From contig JAJDNV010000255.1 in NCBI GenBank assembly GCA_022340545.1, forward strand, positions 1 to 52,481: DNA of 52,481 bases, written 5' to 3'. The position numbers and the translations under genes were made by a program. Positions 1 through 8,276 of the stretch are shown here, piece by piece. The notes under the pieces were generated by a model, which was not told the DNA's origin, searched no databases, and saw nothing but the letters and a program-made list of their open reading frames with translations. The DNA comes from Acidobacteriota bacterium. GTDB lineage: Bacteria; Acidobacteriota; Vicinamibacteria; Fen-336. Position 1 is the stretch's first letter, and each line of letters opens with the position of its first letter.

Positions 1-2
1 TC

Positions 3-992
3 GTGGCGGTGGAGGTGGGCCTGCGTCTGCTCTACGCGAAGCTGGCCTTCGGCCCGGCGCTCTTCGTGCTGATCCTGGCGCCGGAGTTCTACCGACCCCT
101 GCGGTCGCTGGGTGCGGCCTTCCATGCGGGCATGGCGGGGCGCGAGGCGCTGGGGCGGATCGGCGAGGTTCTCGACGAAGACGGGGCAGTCGTGGCCCCG
201 GCGGTCCTCGACGGAGCTCGGCCCCCGGTGCTGGCAAGGAATGGGGAGCCGGACACCCCGCCGCGCCTGGAGCTCGAGCGGGTGAGCTTCACCTACGGCG
301 AGGAGCGCCCTCCCGCGCTGGACCGGGTGTCGTTCACCGTCGACGCCGGGACCACCGTTGCCCTCGTCGGGCCGACGGGAGCGGGCAAGTCGACCGTGGC
401 TCACCTCCTTCTTCGCTTCGCGGAACCCCATTCCGGTGTCCTCCGAGCTGACGGTCGGCCGCTCGCGGAGATCGCCCCCGAGGAGTGGCGGCGCCGGGTG
501 GCCTGGGTTCCGCAGCGTCCGCGTCTTTTCCACGGCTCGCTCCTCGAGAACCTCCACCTCGCGCGACCCGGGGCGACGAGAGCGGAGGTCGAGAAGGCGG
601 CGGCGGCGGTCCGCCTCGACACCCTCGTCCGGGACCTCCCACAGGGATGGGAGACCCCTCTGGGTGAGGGAGGAGAACGGCTGTCCGGGGGCGAGGCGCA
701 GCGGGTGGCCCTGGCTCGGGCGGCGTTGAAGGCTGTCCCCGTCCTCCTCCTCGACGAGCCAACCGCTCACCTCGACCCCGAGCACGAGGCGGCGATCGTG
801 GAGGCAATGGGGAACCTGCGCCGCGAGCGCACCGTGCTGCTGATCGCCCACCGCATCACCACAGTCCTCGACGCCGACCGCATCGTCCTCCTCGACCACG
901 GGCGGGTGGCCGAGCAGGGCACCCACGACGAGCTCCTCGAGGTGGGCCGGCTCTACCCGCGCCTGGTCGCGGCCTGGGGAGGAGCGGCGTGA
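3..992 (+). CDS. cydD: Thiol reductant ABC exporter subunit CydD, C-terminal part (5' cut by window)
   Basis: This is the C-terminal 329 residues of CydD, half of the heterodimeric inner-membrane CydDC exporter that moves cysteine/glutathione to the periplasm and is needed for cytochrome bd assembly. The reading frame is open to the window edge, so the N-terminal membrane helices lie outside. Visible residues 1-50 are the end of the membrane domain, with the CydD-like stretch LAPEFYRPLRSLGAAFHAG. The nucleotide-binding domain follows: Walker A GPTGAGKST at about 123-131, signature LSGGEAQRVALARA, Walker B VLLLDEPT, and the switch His in LLIAHR. The stop overlaps the GTG start of cydC (GTGA), so the two are translationally coupled. 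CydD versus CydC is assigned from gene order and this membrane stretch. A cydAB pair upstream is expected but not seen. Confidence 0.9.
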   Translation: MAVEVGLRLLYAKLAFGPALFVLILAPEFYRPLRSLGAAFHAGMAGREALGRIGEVLDEDGAVVAPAVLDGARPPVLARNGEPDTPPRLELERVSFTYGEERPPALDRVSFTVDAGTTVALVGPTGAGKSTVAHLLLRFAEPHSGVLRADGRPLAEIAPEEWRRRVAWVPQRPRLFHGSLLENLHLARPGATRAEVEKAAAAVRLDTLVRDLPQGWETPLGEGGERLSGGEAQRVALARAALKAVPVLLLDEPTAHLDPEHEAAIVEAMGNLRRERTVLLIAHRITTVLDADRIVLLDHGRVAEQGTHDELLEVGRLYPRLVAAWGGAA

Positions 993-2803
993 GCACCGAT
1001 GCCGGGCGTCTCCTCGGGCTGGTGGCTCCCGAGCGGCGGGGTGTGGGGCTCGCCGTCCTGCTTCAGGTGCTCACCGTCCTGGCCGGGGTCGGACTGATGG
1101 GCACCTCGGCCTGGCTCATCTCGAAGGCCGCCCTGCACCCCTCGATCGCCGCGCTCCAGGTGGCGATCGTGGGCGTCCGTTTCTTCGGAATCTCGCGCGG
1201 GGTCTTCCGCTACCTCGAGCGCCTCGTCTCACACGACGTGACTCTGCGGTTGCTCACGCGTCTACGGGTGCGCGTCTACCGCGCGCTCGAACCGCTCGCC
1301 CCGGCCCGCCTGGTGGGATTCCGGAGTGGAGACGTCCTCGGGCGCGTCCTGGAGGACGTAAGCACGCTCGAGAACCTCTACGTGCGTCTCCTCGGACCGA
1401 GCCTGTCCGCCCTGGTCATCGCGGCGGTCGTCGGTGCCGTGCTTCTCCCGCTCGGGGCGGTGCTTGCCGTGATGGCCCTCGCCGGCCTCGGCGTCGCCGG
1501 CCTGCTCGTTCCGGGCCTCGCCGCCCGCGTCGGACGGGACCCCGGACGACGGCTCGTCGAGACGCGCGCCGAGCTCGGGGCCGAGCTCATCGACGGCGTG
1601 CAGGGGGTGGGCGAGATCCTCGCCTTCGGTGGCGAGGAGAGCCACGCCGCTCGTGTCGCCGCCCGCGGGCGGACGCTGGTCGCCGAACAGGACCGCCTGG
1701 CCCGGGCCTCCGCCCTCGGGGGCTCGCTCGTCGGCCTGGCCGCCGATCTGTCGGTGGTCGGTGTCGTCACCCTCGCCATCCCCGCCGTTCGCGGGGGAGA
1801 CCTCGACGGCGTGAGCCTCGCCGTGGTCGCCCTCGTGACGCTCGCCGCGTTCGAGGGGGTGGCCGCACTCCCCGCGGCGTGGCAGGGGCTCGGGGCGACC
1901 GGAGCCGCCGCTCGTCGACTCTTCGAGATCATCGACAGGTCCCCGGCGGTGGAGGAGCCCCGGTCGCCCGCCGAGGCCGGAGGACGGGCCGAGCGTGGCG
2001 GGACGAAGGCGCCGCTGCGGAACGCCCCACTCCTCGAGCTCCGCGGCCTGTGCTTCACCTACCCCGGAGCCCATCGGCCGGCCCTCGGCGGGATCGACAT
2101 CCGGCTCGGCCGCGGGCAACGGCTCGCGGTGGTGGGCGCCAGCGGCTCCGGCAAGTCCACCCTCGCTCACCTGATCCTTCGCTTCTGGGACGTGCCCGAT
2201 GGCTCGATCTGGCTGCGAGGTCGCGACGTGCGGTCGCTGCCGACCGACGCGGTGCGGGGTGACGTCGCGTTCTCGGCGCAGCGGACCCACCTCTTCACCG
2301 GGACCGTGAAGGACAACCTGCTCCTGGCGAACCCGAAGGCGAGCGGGGAGGAGATCGCACGCGTCGTGGACGCCGCCCAGCTCGGGGCCCTGGTGTCGCG
2401 TTTGCCCCGTGGTCTCGACACCTGGATCGGGGAGCAGGGCCTCCAGCTCTCCGGCGGGGAGCGCCAGCGCCTGGCCCTGGGCCGGGCGCTCTTGCGGCCG
2501 GCCTCGATCCTTCTCCTGGACGAGCCCACCGCCCACCTCGACGCGGTCACCGAGCGCAGCGTTCTTGAGGAGATCGTGCGGGCCGGGGACGGGCGGGCCA
2601 CGCTCCTGATCACCCATCGCCTCGTGGGGCTCGAGTCCTTCGACGAGGTGCTGGTGCTGGAGCGGGGACGGGTCCGGGAGCGGGGAAGGGCGCGGGAGCT
2701 CGCCTCGCGAGGCGGCCCCTTCGCCCGGATGCTCGCCCTGCAGAGGGCGAGGGGGGCCCTGGGCGACGACGCCTTCAGAAGTTCAGGGTCGGTGCGCGGC
2801 TGA
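989..2803 (+). CDS. cydC: Thiol reductant ABC exporter subunit CydC
   Basis: Full-length (604 aa) second half of the CydDC exporter, which exports thiols and supports periplasmic redox balance and cytochrome bd maturation. The start is GTG at 989, overlapping the cydD stop by four bases. Residues 1-310 form the six-helix membrane domain with the family-typical GLMGTSAWLISKAALHPSIA near the N-terminus and RFFGISRGVFRYLERLVSHD. The nucleotide-binding domain (about 345-590) has Walker A GASGSGKST, signature LSGGERQRLALGRALL, Walker B ILLLDEPTAHLD and a switch His in LITHR. The length is normal for CydC. The sequence ends about 110 bp before a convergent gene, with no clear terminator hairpin. 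Confidence 0.93.
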   Translation: MSTDAGRLLGLVAPERRGVGLAVLLQVLTVLAGVGLMGTSAWLISKAALHPSIAALQVAIVGVRFFGISRGVFRYLERLVSHDVTLRLLTRLRVRVYRALEPLAPARLVGFRSGDVLGRVLEDVSTLENLYVRLLGPSLSALVIAAVVGAVLLPLGAVLAVMALAGLGVAGLLVPGLAARVGRDPGRRLVETRAELGAELIDGVQGVGEILAFGGEESHAARVAARGRTLVAEQDRLARASALGGSLVGLAADLSVVGVVTLAIPAVRGGDLDGVSLAVVALVTLAAFEGVAALPAAWQGLGATGAAARRLFEIIDRSPAVEEPRSPAEAGGRAERGGTKAPLRNAPLLELRGLCFTYPGAHRPALGGIDIRLGRGQRLAVVGASGSGKSTLAHLILRFWDVPDGSIWLRGRDVRSLPTDAVRGDVAFSAQRTHLFTGTVKDNLLLANPKASGEEIARVVDAAQLGALVSRLPRGLDTWIGEQGLQLSGGERQRLALGRALLRPASILLLDEPTAHLDAVTERSVLEEIVRAGDGRATLLITHRLVGLESFDEVLVLERGRVRERGRARELASRGGPFARMLALQRARGALGDDAFRSSGSVRG

Positions 2804-2913
2804 TCCGCGAGGGTCTCCGCGAGGAGCTCGTTCGGAGTGGACGAGCTGGCGACGTTGCTGCGAGGTCCTGGATTCCGGCGGCCTGAAGCGCGCGACCCTC
2901 GAGAAGCGCCGAC

Positions 2914-3483
2914 TCAGCCCAGCGTCTCGAGCAGGTCGACGACGTCGCGGATGTGCTGCGGGCAGCGGGTCCGGAACAGGCCTCGCCGATGCCCTTCCTC
3001 CCGCCCTTCGCGGGTGAAGACGTCGACCCCCAGGAGCTCTCGGCAGGTGAGGGCCCCGTGGCGTTCCCGGAAGGCAGCCACGAAGCGTCGCAGGCGTCCG
3101 AACAGCTCCCCCTCCTGGTCGACGTCTCCGAAGGTGGGTCGGGTCAGACCGTGCCTCATCCCCAGCACCAGGTACCCGGCCGCGACGGCTCCACACTCTC
3201 CGCCGACGGTGGAGCCGCCGGCCAGCGCCGCAGCCATCCGGCGAGCCAGCAGGGGGTCGAGGCCGTAATCGTCGGCGTAGGCCTCCAACACGGACTGGGC
3301 GCAGTGGAAGCCGCTCTCGAAGCTCATGACCGCAATCTCGGTGCGCTGCGCTGGTGACAGGAAGCTATCGCCTTCTGTCTTGTGGTCGTCGCCCGGCTCC
3401 GAGACTGGCCCCAGACGCCGCAGCGACGCCAGCGAGCCGATCCCGGCCAGAAACCCTCGGCGTCCAGCCTGAGCACTACTCAT
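2914..3483 (-). CDS. C_GCAxxG_C_C family redox-active protein with Tat-like signal
   Basis: A 189-aa protein of the C_GCAxxG_C_C family, small putative redox proteins with conserved cysteines often found near electron-transport genes. The start at 3483 is chosen because GGAGG lies six bases upstream; a longer frame to 3552 has no such site. The N-terminus reads MSSAQAGRRGFLAGIG, a twin-arginine followed by a short hydrophobic stretch, so Tat export is likely. Family cysteines are visible in FHCAQSVLEAY, GGECGAVAAG, LTCRELLG and the C-terminal RCPQHIRD. It is convergent with cydC. The neighbouring thiol exporter could supply reductant to such a periplasmic cysteine protein, but that link is inference. 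The biochemical role of the family is not settled. Confidence 0.82.
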   Translation of the reverse strand: MSSAQAGRRGFLAGIGSLASLRRLGPVSEPGDDHKTEGDSFLSPAQRTEIAVMSFESGFHCAQSVLEAYADDYGLDPLLARRMAAALAGGSTVGGECGAVAAGYLVLGMRHGLTRPTFGDVDQEGELFGRLRRFVAAFRERHGALTCRELLGVDVFTREGREEGHRRGLFRTRCPQHIRDVVDLLETLG

Positions 3484-3824
3484 CTCGACCTCCGCCTCGG
3501 ACGGCACGCGCGCCGAGCCTGGGCCGGCCAGCCCCCTTGGGCCGGCAGGCACGGCTCACCTCCGGCCAGGATTTCAGCATAGCAGCCAGCCGGACCATTG
3601 CTGGAACGATAGACGGCCAGGTGCCTCGTACCCCACGGAGAGCGAAGCCCCCATCGTCGATTGGCAGCCCCCCCCAGCGCCGTGGGGCGGAAAGCAACTG
3701 ACCGGCGCGGCGCAAGCGAGGTACGCTTCCAGCCGGACGCCGGTGTTCGGCGGACAGCTCGTGTGAGCGCTGCCAGGAAGGGCCCGGTTCCGCCCGGGGG
3801 ACACGAGGACTGAGAGGTTTCCGT
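3484..3824. other. 341-bp divergent intergenic region
   Basis: Lies between the divergent C_GCAxxG_C_C gene and trmO, so it should carry both promoters. I see Shine-Dalgarno sites at both ends (GGAGG for the minus gene, GAGAGG for trmO). I see no convincing -35/-10 pair, repeat or structured RNA. Confidence 0.5.
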
Positions 3825-4304
3825 ATGGACGTCACATATCGCTCCATCGGCGTCATTCACAGCCCCTTTGCCGACCTGGAGGGAATGCCCATCCAACCGA
3901 CAAGCAAGGCCAGTGCACCCGGCGTGGCCGAGGTGTTCCCGGAGTTCGCGGACGGCCTGAGGGATCTTGATGGCTTCTCCCACGTCATCCTGCTGTATCA
4001 CCTGCATGAGGTTCGCCGGGCAGCCCTGATAGTGACGCCGTTTCTCGGGAAGCAGGCTCGGGGGGTCTTCGCCACACGGGCCCCGACCCGACCCAATCCC
4101 ATCGGCCTCTCGATCGCCGAGTTGGTCCGGATCGAGGGCAACAGGCTGCATCTGGCGAACGTCGACATCCTGGACGCCACGCCACTTCTCGACATCAAGC
4201 CCTACGTGCCGGAGTTCGACCAGCCCGCGGATGTTCGTACCGGCTGGCTCGAACCGGCTCAGGGCAAGGTCAGGTCCAGAAAGTCGGACGACCGCTTCGT
4301 CTGA
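3825..4304 (+). CDS. trmO: tRNA (adenine37-N6)-methyltransferase TrmO (TsaA/YaeB-like)
   Basis: 159-aa TrmO/TsaA-family protein. TrmO uses S-adenosylmethionine to N6-methylate the threonylcarbamoyl-adenosine at position 37 of certain tRNAs. Family hallmarks are all present: an N-terminal YRSIGVIHSPF, FSHVILLYHLHE, the SAM-pocket motif RAPTRPNPIGLS at about 85-96, and the DATPLLDIKPYVPEFD motif near 125. The length matches the short TsaA domain; the C-terminal extension of the E. coli enzyme (about 235 aa) is missing, as in many bacteria and archaea. GAGAGG lies eight bases before ATG. It stands alone, 60 bp from the convergent regulator gene. Substrate specificity is inferred from family. Confidence 0.88.
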   Translation: MDVTYRSIGVIHSPFADLEGMPIQPTSKASAPGVAEVFPEFADGLRDLDGFSHVILLYHLHEVRRAALIVTPFLGKQARGVFATRAPTRPNPIGLSIAELVRIEGNRLHLANVDILDATPLLDIKPYVPEFDQPADVRTGWLEPAQGKVRSRKSDDRFV

Positions 4305-4364
4305 GTGTCGCTGCGGGACGTGGCGCCCGGCGGGGCGGGAGAGCGGTGCCGCGTCGAGTGGCCC

Positions 4365-5825
4365 TCAGCCCCGTCCGGACGCGCCTTCCTTTGTCGCCAT
4401 GCGCCCGTCCCGGGTCGGCGGCTCGATCCCGAGCTTGCGGATCTTGCGGTGCAGGGTCGTCTTGTGCATGCCGAGCTCGCGCGCCGCCGCGGTGCGGTTC
4501 CCACCGCAACGCTCCAACGCCTCGCGGATCAGTCGGGTCTCGAAGGCCCCGACGGCCGAGGGCCGGTCGGTGTGCGAGCCGCGGACGCGAGCCCGGAACC
4601 AGTCGGGGAGATCCGAGACCTCGATGCGATCGGTGCCGGCCAGGACGTACGCGTGCTCCAGAATGTTCTCCAGCTCGCGCACGTTGCCCGGAAACTCGTA
4701 CGCCATGAGCAGTTCCATGACCTCATGCGACACGGTGCTCACGACCTTCGCCCGTGCCATCGACAGGCGACGCAGGAAGCTCTCCGCCAGCAGCGGTACG
4801 TCTTTGATTCGTTCTCTCAGCGGAGGTATCTCGAGCCGGATGACGTTGACCCGGTAGAACAGATCCTGCCGGAACCGCCCCTCCTCCACGAGCCTGCCGA
4901 GATCCTGGTGGGTGGCGACGACGATCCGGGCATCGGCCTCCCGGCTGCGCACCTCGCCCAGGGGCTCATAGAGCCTCTCCTGGAGCAGCCGGAGCAGCTT
5001 GACCTGGATCCCGACCGGCAGGTCCCCGATTTCGTCCAGAAACAGCGTTCCGCGCGCGGCCGCGGCGACCCGGCCCGGCTTGTCCCTGTTCGCCCCGGTG
5101 AAGGCGCCGGCCCGGTAGCCGAACAGCTCGGACTCCAGCAGCGGCTCGGGCAGGGCCCCGCAGTTGATGGTGACCAGCGGCCCGTCGCTCCGCGCGCTCA
5201 GGCGGTGGATGGCCTTCGCCAGCAACCCTTTCCCGGTGCCGCTCTCGCCCCCGATCAGGACCGTGCTCTCGCTCTCGGCGATCGTCGGCACGATGTCGAG
5301 GATGTGCAGGAGGACCGGGTCCTGGGTGATGATCTGCTCCCGGCCGTGATCGGCCTCCGCCTGCTGGAGAAGCTCCTTGACCAGGTTGAGGTCGCGGAAG
5401 GTCTCGACGCCCCCGATGACGTGTCCGTCCTTGTCCTTGAGGAGGGCGGTGGAGACGGTGACGGGGACCCGGTTCCCCCGAGCGTCGCGGATGTGCACGG
5501 GCAGATTCACGATCGGCCGACCCGTTTCCATCGTGTACCTGAGCGCGCACGCCTCCTCGCAGATGTTCGAGCGGAACACCTCGCGGCACGGCCGCCCGAG
5601 GGCTCGTACCCGGGGGATGCCGATGGTCCTCTCGGCGGCGCTGTTGAAGCAGGTGATGCGCCATTCCTTGTCGACGGCGAAGACGCCGTCGGAGATGCTG
5701 TTGACGACGGTCTCGAAACGGTCGCCGCACCCGTGAGTGTCGGGCGTCTTGGTGTCAGGCTGGGGTGTCCGGTCCTTCCTGGCCAGGATGTGCCTCGCTC
5801 TCCGTGCGCCTCGGATCTCGAGCAT
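4365..5825 (-). CDS. Sigma-54-dependent activator with cysteine-bearing PAS sensor domain
   Basis: 486-aa NtrC-class enhancer-binding protein. Residues 35-160 form a PAS domain with a cysteine array: C80, C89 and C93 (C-x8-C-x3-C), plus C59. This could ligate a metal, iron-sulfur cluster or heme, or act as a thiol switch. The AAA+ domain (about 170-400) has Walker [10 protein letters not shown], an intact sigma-54 contact loop GAFTGA at 240-245, Walker B LFLDEIGD and [10 protein letters not shown]. The Fis-type helix-turn-helix (about 433-467) includes [22 protein letters not shown]. There is no receiver domain, so sensing is probably direct through the PAS. The start is uncertain: ATG 5825 is used and ATG 5846 is possible; neither has a good ribosome site. 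It is divergent from the operon at 6048 and overlooks a perfect dyad (5854-5875), so it probably activates that operon and may repress itself. Confidence 0.9.
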   Translation of the reverse strand: MLEIRGARRARHILARKDRTPQPDTKTPDTHGCGDRFETVVNSISDGVFAVDKEWRITCFNSAAERTIGIPRVRALGRPCREVFRSNICEEACALRYTMETGRPIVNLPVHIRDARGNRVPVTVSTALLKDKDGHVIGGVETFRDLNLVKELLQQAEADHGREQIITQDPVLLHILDIVPTIAESESTVLIGGESGTGKGLLAKAIHRLSARSDGPLVTINCGALPEPLLESELFGYRAGAFTGANRDKPGRVAAAARGTLFLDEIGDLPVGIQVKLLRLLQERLYEPLGEVRSREADARIVVATHQDLGRLVEEGRFRQDLFYRVNVIRLEIPPLRERIKDVPLLAESFLRRLSMARAKVVSTVSHEVMELLMAYEFPGNVRELENILEHAYVLAGTDRIEVSDLPDWFRARVRGSHTDRPSAVGAFETRLIREALERCGGNRTAAARELGMHKTTLHRKIRKLGIEPPTRDGRMATKEGASGRG

Positions 5826-5853
5826 AGCAGAAACGCCACTGTACATTCTGGAC

Positions 5854-5875
5854 AGAGTAGCGGTATCGCTACTCT
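5854..5875. promoter_or_regulatory. Perfect 9-4-9 inverted repeat, probable activator binding site (UAS)
   Basis: Arms AGAGTAGCG and CGCTACTCT are perfectly complementary around a four-base centre. The dyad lies 29 bp before the regulator start used here (8 bp before the alternative ATG) and about 95 bp upstream of the -24 element of the divergent operon. That is the usual place for an enhancer site of a sigma-54 activator. Binding is inferred. Confidence 0.7.
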
Positions 5876-5970
5876 GCGAGTGTCTCCTCACCCACATGAA
5901 GGGCCTCGCTTCCATCGGCAGGACTGGCATCCAGAGAGAAGCGGGCGGAAGGCCCACCATCCTGTGGGGC

Positions 5971-5986
5971 TGGCACACGATCTGCT
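5971..5986 (+). promoter_or_regulatory. Sigma-54 (-24/-12) promoter of the redox operon
   Basis: TGGCAC, five bases, then CTGCT. The -24 GG and -12 GC sit at exactly the sigma-54 spacing, and the -24 half matches the consensus TGGCAC perfectly. The predicted transcription start is about 5997, giving a leader of about 50 nt before the ATG at 6048. The adjacent activator and dyad strengthen the call. Confidence 0.75.
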
Positions 5987-6047
5987 CTCTGTCTTGGTAG
6001 GCCCGGGGACGCAGCGGATGGCGCCCCGGAGGAAGGGAGACGACGAG

Positions 6048-6236
6048 ATGAAAGCCAAGCACGGAGACACCGTATACGTGGGACTCGAGCCCCACCACGC
6101 CGCGCGCCCCATGAAGGTGGTTGTGGCCGAGGACGGATGCACCTGGTTGTGCGACGCTGACGTGGACGAGAGCAAGGGCCTGAAGGAGCAGGGGTGCTGG
6201 AGTTGCGCCGAGGTCCCGTTCACCCGCGACGATTGA
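6048..6236 (+). CDS. 62-aa four-cysteine protein, first gene of the sigma-54 operon
   Basis: Small protein I do not recognise. ATG at 6048 is preceded by GGAGGAAGG. Its 62 residues carry C31 and C35 (C-x3-C) and C50 and C53 (C-x2-C, in GCWSCAEVP), which could form a zinc or iron site resembling a small ribbon or rubredoxin-like knuckle. It also has a His pair at 16-17 and an acidic middle. No signal peptide or membrane segment is visible, so it is probably cytoplasmic. It is the first gene after the -24/-12 promoter and lies 55 bp before the flavoenzyme gene. A role as an electron carrier or metal-binding partner of that enzyme is inference. A much longer open frame runs through it from 4305, but that part is antisense to the regulator. 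Confidence 0.72.
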   Translation: MKAKHGDTVYVGLEPHHAARPMKVVVAEDGCTWLCDADVDESKGLKEQGCWSCAEVPFTRDD

Positions 6237-6291
6237 CCGGACCGGCGGCCAGCACGGACCCCCCGCCTGACCACCCGAAACGGAGGAGACA

Positions 6292-8247
6292 TTGAGCGAG
6301 GTCACGTTCACGCCGCTGGCGATCGGTGCCGTGATGCTGCCCAACCGGATCGCGCTGGCGCCGGTCAAGACCGCCCTGGGAGGCACGGACGGCTGTGCCT
6401 CCCGCCGGCACGTCGAGCACTACCGCCGCCGCGCCGCCGGAGGAGCGGGGCTCGTCATCGTGGAGCCGTTGTACGTCGATCCCCTCGGCAAGGAGCACCC
6501 GAAGCAGCTCGGGGCCTCCAGCGACGACGCCATCGCCGGCCTGCGGGACGTCGTGGAGGCGGTCCACAATCACGGTGCGCTTGCCTTCGCCCACCTCAAT
6601 CACGCCGGGCGCGCCGCGAACCCGAAGGCCATCGGCGGTGCGCCGGAGGCGCCGTCGGCCGTGGCCTGTCCGAGCACCGGAGCCACGCCCACGGCGATGA
6701 CCGGCGAGCGGATCCGGGAGATCGTGGGTGCCTACGGGCAGGCCGCGCGCCGGGCTCGCGAGAGCGGCTTCGACGGGGTCGAGATCCAGCTCGGCCTCGG
6801 CTACCTGCCGGCCCAGTTCCTGTCGCCGAGGACCAACCGGCGAGGCGACGAGTACGGGCCCCGCGGCGAAGACCGGTGGCGCTTCGCGCACGAGGTCGTG
6901 GCGGCGGTGCGTCGGACCCTTGGCGAATCGAGGGCCCTCACCGCTCGTCTGTCCGCCGAGGAGAAGGTCGAGGGTGGGTTGGCGCTCGCGGACGCGGTCG
7001 AGCTGGCGCGCCGGCTCGAGGAGTGGGGCGTCGACGGTTTGCACGTCGTTGTCGGCTCGGCCTGCGACAGCCCCGCCTGGTATTACCAACACATGGCGCT
7101 GCCCGAGGGCGTGAACGAGAAGCGAGCGGCGGACATCCGGGCCGAGGTCTCGATTCCGGTGATGGCGGCCGGTCGGCTCGGCGACCCGGGGCGCATCCGG
7201 TCGGTGCTTGGCGAGGGTGGCGTCGATGCCGTGGCCCTTGGGCGCCCCCTGCTCGCCGACCCGGACCTCCCGCACAAGATGGCGCAGGGTCGGGAGGACG
7301 AGATCATGGCCTGTGGGTCCTGCCTTCAGGGCTGCCTCGCCCAGGTGAAGGGCGGCGGGCCGATCGGCTGCATCGTCAACCCCGAGGTGGGGCACGAGGG
7401 GGTGGTGGCCCCGGCCGTGGCGCTCGGTGAGCGTCTGGTCGTGGTGGGTGGCGGCCCGGCGGGGATGGAGGCCGCGCTGATGGGTCGTCGTGCGGGGTAC
7501 GAGGTCACCCTGCTCGAGGGCGACGGTCGGCTGGGGGGGCAGTTCGCCCTGGCCCCCGTGAGTCCCGGCAAGGGGGCCATGGAGAGGCCCTTACGGTCGC
7601 TGATCCGGGCGGTGCAGAGCGCCGGCATCGACGTCCGGACGAGGTTCGATGCCACCCCGGCCGCCGTCGAGGCGCTCAAACCCGACCGCGTGGTCCTGGC
7701 GACAGGCTCCCGCCCCGTGATCCCTCCGATTCCCGGGTTGGACGATCCCCTCACCGCGGCAGAAATCCTGACCGGCCGCCGGCAGCCTGGACCGCGTGTG
7801 CTGATCCTCGGCGGCGGCCTCGTCGGCATCGAGATGGCCGAGATGCTGGCCGCCCGGGACCACGAGGTGGTGGTGGTCGAGCTGCTCGAGGACATCGCCC
7901 GCGACATGGAGGCCGTCACCCGCAAGATGACCCTCCGGCGCCTGCAGGAGCTGCCGCTGACGATCCACACCTCCACCCGCCTCACTCGGCTGGAAGACGG
8001 CGAGGCGTTCGTGGTCGCGGAAGGCTCGACCGACGAGGTCTCGGTGGGATCGTTCGACTCGGTGATAGTGGCGGTGGGGCACCGGTCGTACGATCCCCTC
8101 TCCGCCGAGCTCGAGAAGGCCGGCCTCGACGTGGCCGTCATCGGGGACGCGGTGCGGCCGGGCCAGATTCTTGACGCGACCCGGACGGGCTTCCTGGCCC
8201 TGACCCGCGACCGCGGGGCGTTGGCAGGGGGCGGTGACCACGGTTGA
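6292..8247 (+). CDS. OYE-type NAD(P)H:flavin oxidoreductase / 2,4-dienoyl-CoA reductase-like iron-sulfur flavoprotein
   Basis: 651-aa enzyme of the FadH/trimethylamine dehydrogenase family. The TTG start at 6292 has GGAGGAGAC five bases upstream. Residues 1-335 are the FMN-binding Old Yellow Enzyme barrel. C341, C344, C348 and C360 give the C-x2-C-x3-C-x11-C pattern that holds the 4Fe-4S cluster in FadH. The C-terminal half contains FAD and NAD(P) binding folds: VVVGGGPAGMEAA near 380 and ILGGGLVGIEMAE near 505. Such enzymes pass hydride from NAD(P)H through FAD and Fe-S to FMN to reduce enoyl/dienoyl substrates; some run as dehydrogenases. The true substrate is unknown. The setting, a sigma-54 operon with a cysteine protein and a DUF302 protein, is not that of beta-oxidation. 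Confidence 0.88.
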   Translation: MSEVTFTPLAIGAVMLPNRIALAPVKTALGGTDGCASRRHVEHYRRRAAGGAGLVIVEPLYVDPLGKEHPKQLGASSDDAIAGLRDVVEAVHNHGALAFAHLNHAGRAANPKAIGGAPEAPSAVACPSTGATPTAMTGERIREIVGAYGQAARRARESGFDGVEIQLGLGYLPAQFLSPRTNRRGDEYGPRGEDRWRFAHEVVAAVRRTLGESRALTARLSAEEKVEGGLALADAVELARRLEEWGVDGLHVVVGSACDSPAWYYQHMALPEGVNEKRAADIRAEVSIPVMAAGRLGDPGRIRSVLGEGGVDAVALGRPLLADPDLPHKMAQGREDEIMACGSCLQGCLAQVKGGGPIGCIVNPEVGHEGVVAPAVALGERLVVVGGGPAGMEAALMGRRAGYEVTLLEGDGRLGGQFALAPVSPGKGAMERPLRSLIRAVQSAGIDVRTRFDATPAAVEALKPDRVVLATGSRPVIPPIPGLDDPLTAAEILTGRRQPGPRVLILGGGLVGIEMAEMLAARDHEVVVVELLEDIARDMEAVTRKMTLRRLQELPLTIHTSTRLTRLEDGEAFVVAEGSTDEVSVGSFDSVIVAVGHRSYDPLSAELEKAGLDVAVIGDAVRPGQILDATRTGFLALTRDRGALAGGGDHG

Positions 8248-8276
8248 GCACGCCGCCCCGGTGGTGAGGTGAGAGC

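Noticed and set aside
1262..2617. 451-aa open frame on the minus strand
   Set aside because: Antisense shadow of cydC. No domain, and its composition is explained by the GC-rich codon bias.
4305..6047. Long plus-strand frame running into the 62-aa gene
   Set aside because: Antisense to the regulator's PAS and AAA+ coding sequence. Only the part from ATG 6048 has a ribosome site and a sensible product.
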